DNA from: Caballeronia sp. SBC1
Lineage (GTDB): Bacteria > Pseudomonadota > Gammaproteobacteria > Burkholderiales > Burkholderiaceae
Direction: 5' to 3'
DNA: 64,000 nt
Assembly: GCF_011493005.1 (NCBI RefSeq)
Contig: NZ_CP049157.1
Location: 62,001 to 126,000, forward strand
Shown here one piece after another: positions 24,359 to 33,313 of this stretch (the first letter of the stretch is position 1; every line of letters starts with the position of its first letter). Both the position numbers and the translations under genes were made by a program. The notes beneath the pieces were generated by a model that worked only from the letters and a program-made list of their open reading frames with translations, made no database searches and had not been told where the DNA came from.

Positions 24359-25729
24359 TCACGTGGCTGGGGTGGCGTGTCCGCGGTCGCCCTTCTTCCA
24401 CGCGTCGTCGTATTCCCGCGAGATGTCCTTGTTCGTGTAATCGCCTAGCCGCGAAGCGGCAATCAGGCTGACCACCGCGCACACAAGGATATAAGCGGCG
24501 ATTGCATAGCCCGAATGGTAGTAAGCGAAGAGCGCGGTCGCAATCAGCGGCGCAGGGCCGCCGGCAATGAGCGAAGCCAGCTGGTAGCCCAACGACGCGC
24601 CGCTGTAACGCAACCGCCCCGTGAAGGATTCAGCGATCAACGCGGCCTGGGGTCCATACAACATGGAATGCGGTACCAGCGAGAGCACAATGGCCGCGAA
24701 GATCCACATAGGATCCTTGGTGTCGATCATCGCAAAATAGAGGAAGCCGAATACGCCGACAACGGCGGCGCCGATCATGTACATCCGCCGCCGCCCTATC
24801 AGATCGGACACGTGACCGAAGAGAGGGATCGTAACGAATTCCAGCACTGAAGCCACCAGCACTGCCGTCAGCAACAGGTTGCGTGTCGCCCCCAGGGTCG
24901 AGATGCCGTAGGTGAAGACAAAGGCCGTAAAAATATAAAAAGGCGCCTGTTCGGCCATGCGTGCAAACGCCGAGAGAAGGATGTCCTTCGGCTGGCGGCG
25001 CAGTACTTCGAGCATCGGCGTCTTCTCGATCTTCCGTTCAGCCAGGAGCCGCGCGAAGATCGGCGTTTCGAGGATATTCAAGCGGATGTAGAGACCGATC
25101 CCGACCAAGACGATACTCAGGAAGAAAGGCACTCGCCAACCCCACGTGAGGAAAGCGCTGCCGGAAATCTGACTCATGGCGAGCACTGCCAGATTGGCCA
25201 GGAATAGCCCCGCCGGCACCCCGAACTGCGGCCAGGAGGCGACGAAGCCGCGATGCGCGTTGGTGCGTGCCCATTCCATCGACATCAAGACCGATCCACC
25301 CCATTCACCGCCGACACCCACTCCCTGAATGAAGCGCAGCACCGTGAGCGCGACGGCGCCCCAGATGCCTATCGTTGCGAAGGTGGGCACAAAGGCCACG
25401 GCAAACGTAGCGAGCCCCATCAGCAATAGCGTTACGACCAGCGTGGCCTTGCGTCCGATACGATCGCCGTAATGGCCGAAAATGGCCGCGCCAACTGGCC
25501 GTGCTACAAAGCCGACGGCATAGATCAGAAAAGCCTGCAATGTGCCGACGAGCGGTGCGGACCCTGGAAAATACAGCTTCGCGAAAACCAGGCCGGTGAC
25601 CGTACTGTAGAGGAAGAAGTCGTACCATTCGATCGTGGTGCCGATCGTGCTTGCGATGACGGCGCGGCGCAGCTGCCGCCGCGCCTCCTCATCGGAGAGG
25701 GGTATTGCCCCTGATTGCGTGGCAGCCAT
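24359..25729 (-). CDS. MFS transporter, metabolite:H+ symporter (MHS) family
   Basis: The ATG at 25729 follows a strong GGGAGG site, giving 456 residues. About 12 hydrophobic helices are visible. Family marks are IGTTIEWYDFFLYSTVTGLV, FGHYGDRIGRK (the MFS loop 2-3 motif) and RFIQGVGVGGEWGGSVLM, all typical of ProP/ShiA/KgtP-like carriers. These import organic acids or betaines with protons. The substrate cannot be assigned. Nearest genes are unrelated and divergent. Confidence 0.9.
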   Translation of the reverse strand: MAATQSGAIPLSDEEARRQLRRAVIASTIGTTIEWYDFFLYSTVTGLVFAKLYFPGSAPLVGTLQAFLIYAVGFVARPVGAAIFGHYGDRIGRKATLVVTLLLMGLATFAVAFVPTFATIGIWGAVALTVLRFIQGVGVGGEWGGSVLMSMEWARTNAHRGFVASWPQFGVPAGLFLANLAVLAMSQISGSAFLTWGWRVPFFLSIVLVGIGLYIRLNILETPIFARLLAERKIEKTPMLEVLRRQPKDILLSAFARMAEQAPFYIFTAFVFTYGISTLGATRNLLLTAVLVASVLEFVTIPLFGHVSDLIGRRRMYMIGAAVVGVFGFLYFAMIDTKDPMWIFAAIVLSLVPHSMLYGPQAALIAESFTGRLRYSGASLGYQLASLIAGGPAPLIATALFAYYHSGYAIAAYILVCAVVSLIAASRLGDYTNKDISREYDDAWKKGDRGHATPAT

Positions 25730-26105
25730 TTGGAACCTCCCTGAGAAAAAGGGCGATATCAAACATAGACAAGTTACCCGATGAGAGGTTCCGGTGGTGC
25801 AAGGTGCAACCGGCAAGAATACGCAGCGATAAATATAACAGTAAGCCATTTTTATAATTACATTTACCGTTCAATGAATGTGCGCGATCGCGCATTCGCT
25901 TCAACCTTCCCGCTTGCTTCAGGACGCATTCGCCTACCATCCATAAGCACTCCGTCTCACCGTTTATGACTGCACTCGTGAGCGGGTGTCAATCTGAAGT
26001 GCTTTCCCGTAACCGCGCCGCTATCCCTGGTAATCAATTGATTGCTTCTTGGGATGAGCAGGCGTTGGCTGCATTCACTTTGATAAGACCGACGGAGGTT
26101 AGGCA
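25730..26105. other. Divergent intergenic region with palindromes
   Basis: 376 bases between the MHS transporter and the metallo-hydrolase. An AT-rich patch at about 25830-25870 may hold a promoter. Two perfect short palindromes are present: TGCGCGATCGCGCA at 25881-25894 and AATCAATTGATT at 26032-26043, either of which could be an operator. A short open frame beginning at 25966 overlaps the metallo-hydrolase in another frame and lacks coding character. Confidence 0.45.
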
Positions 26106-27236
26106 ATGGACGAAAGATATTTGGGTAGCTGGTCGCGTCGCCGCGTACTGCGCGCTGGAGGGTTGAGTGCGCTAGGTGTACTTTCAGGTGCGCTGCTCGG
26201 CGAGTCGCGCGTTGCGTTCGCCGAGCCCCTGACCGGGCCCGTACCTGTCGTCGATAAAGTATCGATTCGGGTCATCACCGATTCGTCTTATTCGGCTCTG
26301 GAAAGTAGTCGTCGCGTTGGCGACGTTGACGTGCAGCGCTTCGGCTTGCCCCTCTCACAAGATCAGAGCCCGCGCCTCTCGATCGAGAACGAATGGGGCC
26401 TCTCCCTGCATGCCGAGTCCTCGCAAGGAGCGCAGAGCAGGCAGATATTGATCGACTTCGGCTATACGCCCGAGACGTTGAACAATAACATTGGCCTTCT
26501 GAAAATCGACCCGGCGCAACTCGACGCGCTACTGCTCACACACGGGCACTACGACCACTTTGGCGGCATGGTTGGCTTCCTCCAGGCCAACCGCGACAAG
26601 TTGAAAACGCGGCTGCCAATTTATCTTGGTGGCGAGGAGTGTTTTTGCACACGCGAGATTGGCGTTCGCCAGTTCGGCTCGCTCGACCGGCAGGCAATGC
26701 GTGACGCCAACCTGAACATCGTCTTCGCGGAACGTCCCGCCGTGGTGGCGGGTCACGCGTTCACCACGGGTTGGATTCCCCAGACTACGTTCGAGAAGCC
26801 GCTCAATCCCAGCACCATGACCGTCGGCGTACTCAATGGCATGGGCTGTGCCGCCGACAAATTGCCGCTGGACAAACAAAGTGCGACGTCGATTCCCGAC
26901 GATTTTCAACATGAACAGAGCACGGTTTATCTGGTGAAGGATCGAGGGCTCGTGGTACTGACATCGTGCGCGCACCGCGGTGTTCTCAATACCGTCAAGA
27001 CAGCGATGAAAGTGTCGGGTGTTACCCGGGTACACGCGATCGTAGGCGGCTTTCATCTTGCGCCGCAACCACCGGAGTATCAGCAGGCCACGGTGAACAT
27101 GCTCAAGGAGATCAATCCAGACTACGTGATCCCGATGCATTGTTCTGGCGAAGCGTTCTACGCGATGGTGACTCAGGCAATGCCAGGAAAAGTCCTTTGG
27201 TCATCAACTGGCACGCGCTTCACATTCGGCGCCTGA
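26106..27236 (+). CDS. Tat-exported MBL-fold metallo-hydrolase
   Basis: 376 residues with GGAGG before the ATG. The N-terminus holds a twin-arginine signal (SRRRVLRAGG) followed by a hydrophobic stretch and AFA, so export in folded form is expected. The metal site LLTHGHYDHFGG is the HxHxDH motif, with later ligand candidates in TSCAHRGVLNTV and GGFHLA. The arrangement matches the COG1237 group of MBL proteins (related to methanopterin RFA-P synthase-like hydrolases), whose substrates in bacteria are mostly unknown. A periplasmic location for this subgroup is notable. Confidence 0.87.
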   Translation: MDERYLGSWSRRRVLRAGGLSALGVLSGALLGESRVAFAEPLTGPVPVVDKVSIRVITDSSYSALESSRRVGDVDVQRFGLPLSQDQSPRLSIENEWGLSLHAESSQGAQSRQILIDFGYTPETLNNNIGLLKIDPAQLDALLLTHGHYDHFGGMVGFLQANRDKLKTRLPIYLGGEECFCTREIGVRQFGSLDRQAMRDANLNIVFAERPAVVAGHAFTTGWIPQTTFEKPLNPSTMTVGVLNGMGCAADKLPLDKQSATSIPDDFQHEQSTVYLVKDRGLVVLTSCAHRGVLNTVKTAMKVSGVTRVHAIVGGFHLAPQPPEYQQATVNMLKEINPDYVIPMHCSGEAFYAMVTQAMPGKVLWSSTGTRFTFGA

Positions 27237-27460
27237 TAGCTCGAGTAGCCCTCCCCGAGACGAAATCAATGGGCATTTCGGACGCCGTTCGCAGTGCTCG
27301 ACGGCAGGTGTCCGGGGAGGGCTCAACCAGGACACTCGATTGCCGCGACGACGATGATGAGGCTGGTCAATAGCGCCAACTGTTCAATTGATTGCAGTCG
27401 CTAAAAACGCCTCTTCTCGCGGACGTCATCGAACGCAACAACTACAATAAGAATCGTCGT

Positions 27461-27484
27461 TTCGATAATACTTGAAATATCGAA
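27461..27484. promoter_or_regulatory. Inverted repeat, probable ArsR operator
   Basis: The 7-base arms TTCGATA and TATCGAA are separated by 10 bases and lie 24 bases upstream of the arsR start. Position and AT-rich arms fit ArsR autoregulation, with arsenite causing release. Confidence 0.7.
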
Positions 27485-27507
27485 TCAATACACGTATTGT
27501 TAGGCTT

Positions 27508-27840
27508 ATGGACTCCAATCTCGCTGTACGCGCCCTGAGCGCGCTTGCCCATGAATCCCGCCTTGCGATCTTCCGCATGCTGGTCGTCGCGGGGCCTGAC
27601 GGTATGGCTGCCGGTGAAATCGCGCAGCAACTCGGGCTGTCCCCTTCAAGCCTGTCATTTCACCTCAAGGATCTGTCCCATGCAGAGCTCGTGAAGCAAC
27701 GGCAAGAAGGCCGCTTCGTCATCTACACCGCGAATTTTGACGCGATGACAGGCCTGATCGGCTTCCTGACGGAGAACTGCTGCGGTGGCGCGACCTGTGC
27801 CGCGAGCGATCTTCCCAACTGCCGCGGAGATACACCATGA
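27508..27840 (+). CDS. arsR: ArsR/SmtB family arsenic-responsive repressor
   Basis: About 110 residues from ATG 27508. The winged helix shows LSALAHESRLAIFRMLV, then AGEIAQQLGLSPSSLSFHLK, and GRFVIYTANFDA for the wing. Cysteines cluster at the C-terminus (ENCCGGATCAASDLPNC), as in the ArsR subgroup that binds As(III) with C-terminal thiols and not in helix alpha-3. It overlaps arsI by 4 bases and begins the operon arsR-arsI-arsC-acr3. Confidence 0.9.
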   Translation: MDSNLAVRALSALAHESRLAIFRMLVVAGPDGMAAGEIAQQLGLSPSSLSFHLKDLSHAELVKQRQEGRFVIYTANFDAMTGLIGFLTENCCGGATCAASDLPNCRGDTP

Positions 27841-28292
27841 AGCGCATGCACATCCACGTCGCGGTCGAAGACCTCAACGACAGCATCCGGTTCTACAGCG
27901 CCATGTTCGGCAACATGGCGCCCACGGTTCTCAAGAGCGATTACTGCAAATGGGAGCTGACCGATCCGGCCGTCAATTTCGCAATCTCGCAGCGCGGCGC
28001 GAAACCAGGCATCGACCATATTGGCATCCAGGTTGAAAGCGATGCGGAGCTGGCCGAGATGAATGCGCGCTTTGCCGTAGCGAAGCTGCCGGTACAAGCG
28101 CAAACAGGAACGACCTGTTGCTACGCCAAGTCGGACAAGGCGTGGACGATCGATCCGCAGGGCGTCGCGTGGGAGACGTTCAGAACCCTCGAAGCTGGAC
28201 CGGTCTACGGCGAGTCCCACGATCAACCGCAATCAACGGCCGCATGCTGCTCGCCTGCTGAGTCCCTTGTAGTTATCCGGAGCCGCACGTGA
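27837..28292 (+). CDS. arsI: ArsI/CadI family VOC protein (organoarsenical C-As lyase type)
   Basis: 151 residues in the vicinal-oxygen-chelate fold: HIHVAVEDLNDSIRFYSAMF, FAISQRGAKPGIDHIGIQVE, and a C-terminal Glu in GVAWETFRT. The vicinal Cys pair in GTTCCYAKSDKAW is where ArsI binds trivalent organoarsenicals; ArsI uses Fe(II) and oxygen to cleave the carbon-arsenic bond. A second Cys pair lies near the C-terminus (AACCSP). Overlaps of 4 bases with both neighbours tie it to the arsenic operon. CadI-like metal binding is the alternative. Confidence 0.85.
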   Translation: MKRMHIHVAVEDLNDSIRFYSAMFGNMAPTVLKSDYCKWELTDPAVNFAISQRGAKPGIDHIGIQVESDAELAEMNARFAVAKLPVQAQTGTTCCYAKSDKAWTIDPQGVAWETFRTLEAGPVYGESHDQPQSTAACCSPAESLVVIRSRT

Positions 28293-28810
28293 GCGATAAA
28301 CTTTACTCGATTCTGATCCTCTGCACGGGCAATAGCGCACGCAGCATCATGGCCGAGGCGCTGTTCAACGTCTTGGGGAAAGGCAAATTCCTAGCGTACA
28401 GCGCCGGCAGCCATCCTTCCGGCACGGTCAATCCATTCGCCATTGAACGATGCGAAGCTCTCGGCTACGACACGTCTGGACTGCGTAGCAAGAGCTGGGA
28501 TGAGTTCGCGACACCCGACGCTCCGCACATGGATTTCGTGATCACGGTCTGCGACCAGGCGGCGGGCGAAGTCTGCCCTATCTGGCCGGGAAAACCGATA
28601 ACGGCGCATTGGGGCTTTGAAGATCCGGCCGCGTTCGAGGGCAGCGATGAAGACAAGCGCAAGATCTTTAGCAAGGTTTATCGGCAGATCCTGAGCCGCG
28701 TGAGCCAGTTCGTAATCCTGCCGCTCCATGTGCTTGACAGCAACGCGATTCAGCACGAAATGCGCTTGATCGGTCAAAAGCCTGCAGAGGAATCCAATGA
28801 GCAGCACTGA
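28289..28810 (+). CDS. arsC: Arsenate reductase, LMW protein-tyrosine-phosphatase type
   Basis: 173 residues. The P-loop ILCTGNSARSIMAEALF has the CX5R active site at the N-terminus, and later VITVCDQAAGEVCPIWPG carries the resolving Cys region. It reduces As(V) to As(III), normally with thioredoxin. It overlaps arsI by 4 bases and acr3 by 14 bases, so efflux is directly coupled to reduction. Confidence 0.92.
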   Translation: MSDKLYSILILCTGNSARSIMAEALFNVLGKGKFLAYSAGSHPSGTVNPFAIERCEALGYDTSGLRSKSWDEFATPDAPHMDFVITVCDQAAGEVCPIWPGKPITAHWGFEDPAAFEGSDEDKRKIFSKVYRQILSRVSQFVILPLHVLDSNAIQHEMRLIGQKPAEESNEQH

Positions 28811-29882
28811 CACGGAGGTTGGCGGCGCACGACCGGCGATCGGGTTTTTCGAACGCTACCTGACGGCCTGGGTCGCCCTTTGTATCCTGAGCGGCATCTT
28901 TCTCGGGCAGACGCTTCCCCAGCTCTTTCAGGCGATTGGCCACATGGAAGTCGCGCAGGTCAATCTTCCTGTGGGCGTGCTCATCTGGGTAATGATCATC
29001 CCGATGCTGGTCAAGATTGATTTTGCCGCGATGACTCAGGTCAAAAGTCAGTGGCGTGGTATTGGCGTCACGCTATTTGTGAACTGGTTCGTCAAGCCAT
29101 TCTCCATGGCGTTGCTCGGCTGGATCTTCATCCGCCATGTGTTCGCGCCGTGGCTTCCCGCTGATCAACTCGACAGCTACATCGCCGGCTTGATCCTTCT
29201 GGCTGCGGCCCCTTGCACAGCAATGGTGTTTGTCTGGTCGCAGCTCTGCAAGGGTGATCCGTATTTCACGTTATCGCAAGTGGCGCTGAACGACTCCATC
29301 ATGATCGTGGCCTTCGCGCCGCTCGTCGCCTTGCTGCTTGGTTTGTCGGCCATTACGGTACCGTGGGATACGCTGATTATCTCGGTTGGCCTCTACATCA
29401 TCATCCCGGTCATCATCGCTCAACTGCTGCGCCGAATGCTGATGGCGAAGGGCGAGTCGCATTTTCGGAATGTCGTCGCGCGCCTCGGCCCCTATTCGAT
29501 CTGCGCGCTGCTTGCCACGTTGGTGCTCCTCTTCGCCTTCCAAGGGCAGGCGATCATCAAGGAACCACTCGTCATTGCAATGCTCGCAGTGCCGATCCTC
29601 ATTCAGGTGTTTTTCAATTCCGGTCTCGCCTACTTGTTAAATCGCCGGCTCGGTGTCGCACATTGCGTAGCGGGTCCGTCCAGTCTGATCGGTGCCAGCA
29701 ATTTCTTCGAGCTGGCGGTGGCCACGGCAATTAGTCTCTTCGGCTTCCATTCAGGCGCGGCGCTGGCCACCGTGGTCGGTGTGCTGATCGAGGTTCCGGT
29801 GATGCTGCTGGTCGTCGGCGTCGTCAACCGCTCTCAGCACTGGTACGAAACAAAACACAGCATCAAACGACAACGCGTATGA
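28797..29882 (+). CDS. acr3: ACR3 family arsenite efflux permease
   Basis: 361 residues with about ten hydrophobic helices. Conserved ACR3 signatures include FFERYLTAWVALCILSGIFLG, then VNWFVKPFSMALLGW, the Cys-containing AAAPCTAMVFVWSQL (essential thiol of the family) and GASNFFELAVATAI. It exports As(III) with the proton-motive force. Last intact gene of the arsenic operon; its stop overlaps the start of a broken glutaredoxin-type arsC. Confidence 0.93.
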   Translation: MSSTDTEVGGARPAIGFFERYLTAWVALCILSGIFLGQTLPQLFQAIGHMEVAQVNLPVGVLIWVMIIPMLVKIDFAAMTQVKSQWRGIGVTLFVNWFVKPFSMALLGWIFIRHVFAPWLPADQLDSYIAGLILLAAAPCTAMVFVWSQLCKGDPYFTLSQVALNDSIMIVAFAPLVALLLGLSAITVPWDTLIISVGLYIIIPVIIAQLLRRMLMAKGESHFRNVVARLGPYSICALLATLVLLFAFQGQAIIKEPLVIAMLAVPILIQVFFNSGLAYLLNRRLGVAHCVAGPSSLIGASNFFELAVATAISLFGFHSGAALATVVGVLIEVPVMLLVVGVVNRSQHWYETKHSIKRQRV

Positions 29883-30002
29883 GCGTCACGATCGATCACA
29901 CCCCGGGCTGCGGCACATCGCGCAATACGCTATGCCGGCATTGAGCCGGTCATCGTCGAATACCCAAAAACCCCGCTGGCGCGGGACGTCCCTCATTGAC
30001 TT
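29879..30002 (+). pseudogene. Degraded glutaredoxin-type arsC remnant
   Basis: The ATG overlaps the acr3 stop (ATGA). The first frame reads SVTIDHTPGCGTSRNTL and stops at once. A neighbouring frame then reads AGIEPVIVEYPKTPLARDV. Together these match the N-terminus of the glutaredoxin-dependent ArsC family (HNPKCGTSRNTL...AGIEP..IEYLKTPP), with a small deletion and frameshift between them and everything after about 45 codons lost. The operon therefore once carried two unrelated arsenate reductases. Confidence 0.75.
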
Positions 30003-30009
30003 GGCCCGG

Positions 30010-30411
30010 TTATCCAAATTCATCGTGCTGCGGCAGTTGGTCGGTTATGGAATACCACGGTGCCTTCGATCCGACAAAAATGTGTGCGGTTGGGCGAATA
30101 GCCGGAGTGTCGCTAAGCGTACCTAAAGTGACGTGAACGAACTCGCCCTCGCGAACCACCGAAAACATAAGGCTTCCGCAGATCTTGCAATGGACATCGT
30201 GAGCCGCGTTCTCGTCACCGAAAATCAACAGGTCGCCTTGCCCCTGGGTGATGCCTAACTTGTTGCGCTCGATCCCCGCGAATGACTTGAACGCTGAACC
30301 CGTCGCGCGCCGGCACTTTGAACAGTGGCAGTTCAATGCATAGACGAACTCGTCCTTCACTTCGTAGTGGACTGCGCCGCAAAGGCATCGGCCTGCAAGC
30401 AACAAATTCAC
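30010..30411 (-). CDS. GFA/CENP-V family zinc protein
   Basis: GTG 30411 is chosen because AGAGGAAAAC precedes it; 133 residues. Zinc-binding Cys motifs are in order: GRCLCGAVHYEV, NCHCSKCRRATG and CKICGS, as in glutathione-dependent formaldehyde-activating enzyme homologues. Most members of this size have unknown substrates and bind glutathione-type thiols at best. It faces the arsenic operon tail. Confidence 0.88.
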   Translation of the reverse strand: MNLLLAGRCLCGAVHYEVKDEFVYALNCHCSKCRRATGSAFKSFAGIERNKLGITQGQGDLLIFGDENAAHDVHCKICGSLMFSVVREGEFVHVTLGTLSDTPAIRPTAHIFVGSKAPWYSITDQLPQHDEFG

Positions 30412-31085
30412 GTTTTCCTCTATGAAAGAAATCACGCCAACGAACTGGATAATCAAGTTCTGATTCGGTGGATTGCACTAACCTGCACTAACCTGCGCTC
30501 ACATTAGAGATCTGTTAGTCGGCTATCATTTTAGTGCCTTTTTCACGATGTTTATCGAGAGCCCACCCACCTGGCGGCTAGAGCGAACACCTGTTTCGGC
30601 AGCTAGCGGAAATAGTGCCCGCGAGTCCGAAGATCGACCCGACATCACCGTCCGTTCGTCAACCACGTCACTGCCCAACTGCGCCAGCAACTGTTCGCCA
30701 TCGCCAAGCAGCGCACGACCGTGCCAGAACAAACGATCCGGTCAAGGCGCGCAACGCGAAGAACGTTTGGCCGGAGCTGCGGATCATTGGGATCGCAGAG
30801 GAGCCGACGTTCGAATGGAAAATGAAAGCGCTGGCCGATGGCCGCAACTGGATCGACAGCGACCTTCACCAATGGCAAAAAGTCGCGTTCCGCGGGCATG
30901 TGCCAGAGGTCTTCTGCTCAGGGTACTCTGCCTGTGCCACAATCGCCGCATGTCGGTTTGCTCATCGCTTTCTCACGATTGCCATCTGCTGCCGCCATGA
31001 CCCGTTCCAGTTGAAAATCCCGAATGTAGCGCGTCTTCTTACGCGTCGTTTTACGCATTCGGCAGCCCCTCACCTCGCTGCGCCC
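30412..31085. other. Gene-poor stretch with possible decayed coding
   Basis: 674 bases with no convincing gene. Parts of two rightward frames look protein-like: around 30650-30740 (FVNHVTAQLRQQLFAIAKQR) and around 30740-30910 (NVWPELRIIGIAEEPTFEWK, then WIDSDLHQWQKVAFRGHVPE). They are in different frames and have no good start, so this may be a frameshifted remnant of an unidentified gene. No inverted-repeat ends of an insertion sequence were seen. Confidence 0.4.
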
Positions 31086-31376
31086 ATGCCAGAAAATAAA
31101 CAAAAATCTGAAGCCGAGACTCCATCGAATCCGGAGCGGGTCAGTGTCGCCCCGCGAAAGCGCCGACGCTGGCAGCCGTCCAGTGCGCTCCGCAGCATCT
31201 TGATGGTGGTCGTCGGTTTTATCGCCTTCGTCATTGTCTCTGGCATTGTTCTGTACAAACCGATCATGTACGGCGACATGATCGAGAACTTCGGCATAGT
31301 CATGATGCTGACCGTTCCAGTGATTGTGGCCGTCGCGTTTCGCGTGGGTCTCGATTCCTGGCTGGACTCGGAGTAA
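31086..31376 (+). CDS. Small two-helix membrane protein, hypothetical
   Basis: 96 residues from ATG 31086. The charged, basic N-terminus (VAPRKRRRWQPSSALRS) is followed by two hydrophobic helices (ILMVVVGFIAFVIVSGIVL and GIVMMLTVPVIVAVAF). No family recognised. The ribosome-binding site is weak, and the frame is open far upstream without coding character, so the start is uncertain. Convergent with a LysR gene 23 bases downstream. Confidence 0.55.
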   Translation: MPENKQKSEAETPSNPERVSVAPRKRRRWQPSSALRSILMVVVGFIAFVIVSGIVLYKPIMYGDMIENFGIVMMLTVPVIVAVAFRVGLDSWLDSE

Positions 31377-31399
31377 ACCAAGCCGGGAAGTCCCCTCCC

Positions 31400-32410
31400 T
31401 CAGGCCGGCTCGTCCGCCTCCATTCCACGCAGAATCGGGCGCATGCTTGACGGCCCGTTTGACACCTGATGCGGCGACTGATGCGGCAGATCATGACTCA
31501 CGTGCCGCGCCGTCTGGAACAGTTCGGCGAGCCAGTTGACGAACGCACGCACGCGCGGCGGAACGAGACGATGACGCAGATACGCAACAGATACCGGCAT
31601 GGCTGCGGGCCGGTAGTGCGGCAACACTTCACGCAGCCGCCCAGAGTCGAGATACGGCTGTGCGAGCGCCCGCGGCGGCTGGATCAGCCCCAGCCCTCGC
31701 AACCCACACTCCAGATACGCGTGCTCGTCACTGACCTGCACGAAGCCCCCAAGCGGCACATTGACCGTGTCTCCATCGACCTGAAAACCGAAGTCCGCCG
31801 GGCGCCCGGTCTGCACGCACAGGCAATTCACCGCGACGTGATGGGTCAGTTCCTCAAGCTCTAGCGGCATGCCCTGACGAGCAAGATAGAGCGGGCTCGC
31901 ACAGGTCACATGCTCAAGCGCGCCGAGTCGCCGCACAGACAGGCCCGAGAGTCCCGAATCCGGCAACGCTCCAATCAGGATGCAGCAATCGATCGCTTCG
32001 CCGACCAGGTCGAGCTGCCGGTTGCTGACGCCAAACGCGAGCACGATATCCTCGTAGCGCGTGTGAAAGTCATCGAGCGCGGGAAGCACGATCGCATTGG
32101 CGACTGCCGCCGGCAGCTCGACGCGCAGCCGCCCGCGCGGCCGGTTGTCGGTATGCTGCAGGCTCGCCTCGATGTCGTCAATGTCGGCGAGAATCTGTAC
32201 ACAACGCTCGTAATACGCGGCCCCCTCGGAGGTCAGATTGAGCCGGCGCGTGGTCCGCACGAGCAACTGGATGCCAAGCATTTCCTCCAGGCTCTGCAAT
32301 AGCGTTGTCGCAGTCGCGCGCGGAATTCCGAGCGAGCTCGCTGCGCGGGTAAAACTGTTGGTGTCGACAATGCGCACGAATGTCCGCATCGCCATGATGC
32401 GGTCCATCAC
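31400..32410 (-). CDS. LysR-type transcriptional regulator
   Basis: 336 residues from GTG 32410 (ATG 32407 equally possible), with AGGAG upstream. The HTH reads MAMRTFVRIVDTNSFTRAAS and SLGIPRATATTLLQSLEEML; the effector domain starts GRLRVELPAAVANAIVLPAL. This is the AaeR/DmlR-like subgroup in which members often control small oxidoreductase or detoxification genes. It lies downstream of, and on the same strand as, the DUF899 gene. Its tail after residue 300 is poorly conserved-looking. Confidence 0.92.
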   Translation of the reverse strand: MMDRIMAMRTFVRIVDTNSFTRAASSLGIPRATATTLLQSLEEMLGIQLLVRTTRRLNLTSEGAAYYERCVQILADIDDIEASLQHTDNRPRGRLRVELPAAVANAIVLPALDDFHTRYEDIVLAFGVSNRQLDLVGEAIDCCILIGALPDSGLSGLSVRRLGALEHVTCASPLYLARQGMPLELEELTHHVAVNCLCVQTGRPADFGFQVDGDTVNVPLGGFVQVSDEHAYLECGLRGLGLIQPPRALAQPYLDSGRLREVLPHYRPAAMPVSVAYLRHRLVPPRVRAFVNWLAELFQTARHVSHDLPHQSPHQVSNGPSSMRPILRGMEADEPA

Positions 32411-32500
32411 GGGCGTTTCTCCTATGGATTTAGAGGCACCGCGTGCACGGATGTCGCGCGGCGCCCAAGCCTGCTCGCAGTGTTTGGCCGCCGCGTTCGG

Positions 32501-33292
32501 CTAGTGGCAAGTGCGCCCGGCTTCGCGCTGCGAAGCCGCGTTGGTCGCAGCCGCCCCGGTATCCGCACCGCCACGAACCTCGTCATAACGATCGTGATGA
32601 CGCAACCAGTCCATCATGTTGTGCTCTTCGTCTCGGCCTTTTGGCGTGAGATCGAGCAAGCTGTAGGTGCCGATGAGCGGCTCGCCGCCGCGTCCATATG
32701 CCGAGAACGTATGGAATACATCGCCGGCATCATCCTTGTAGAACACGCTGAGTCCGGGCAGCTCGTCGCTGCCGAAGCCGCCTGTCGTGACGTCGTTCAT
32801 CTCGAAGTTGTAGTACACCTTACCTTTTTCACGCTGCTCAGACGTGAACGACACATGGTAGTCGTAGTTGAAGTCGCTGCCGAACGACGACACCCAGCGG
32901 AAGTGCCAACCCATGCGCTTTCTGAACGCTTCGATTTTCTCAAGCGGTGCACGCGACACCGCGACATACGCGACATCGCGCTGCTCGACATGCTGCAACG
33001 CACCGTCGATATGATCGGACACAAACGAGCAACCCGGGCACCCCTCCTCCCAGTCCGGCCCTAACATGAAGTGATAGACGATCAACTGGCTGCGTCCGTT
33101 GAACAGTTCCGCCAGCGTCTTGCGGCCATGCGGAGTATCGAACGTATAAGTCGTGTCGACCTTCACCCAGGGCAACGCGCGACGTTTTTCGGCGAGCGCG
33201 TCCCGCGCATGCGTCAACGCTTTTTCCTCGGCCAGATGCGCCTTGTGCGCCGCCAGCCATTCTTCCCTCGAAACAATCCGATGCAATTCCAT
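32501..33292 (-). CDS. DUF899 (thioredoxin-fold) protein
   Basis: 263 residues after AGGAGG. The protein has the DUF899 pattern: REEWLAAHKAHLAEEKALTH, then LPWVKVDTTYTFDTP, YHFMLGPDWEEGCPGCSFVS and VAYVAVSRAPLEKIEAF. The CPGC pair occupies the thioredoxin-like redox position. The biochemical role of the family is unknown. It follows the ArsR-SRPBCC pair and is probably co-transcribed with it (21-base gap). Confidence 0.9.
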   Translation of the reverse strand: MELHRIVSREEWLAAHKAHLAEEKALTHARDALAEKRRALPWVKVDTTYTFDTPHGRKTLAELFNGRSQLIVYHFMLGPDWEEGCPGCSFVSDHIDGALQHVEQRDVAYVAVSRAPLEKIEAFRKRMGWHFRWVSSFGSDFNYDYHVSFTSEQREKGKVYYNFEMNDVTTGGFGSDELPGLSVFYKDDAGDVFHTFSAYGRGGEPLIGTYSLLDLTPKGRDEEHNMMDWLRHHDRYDEVRGGADTGAAATNAASQREAGRTCH

Positions 33293-33313
33293 GTTTCCAT
33301 CCTCCTGCAGTGG

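Noticed and set aside
25966-26166. Short open frame upstream of the metallo-hydrolase
   Set aside because: Overlaps the start of the Tat-signal gene in another frame; no ribosome-binding site or family resemblance.
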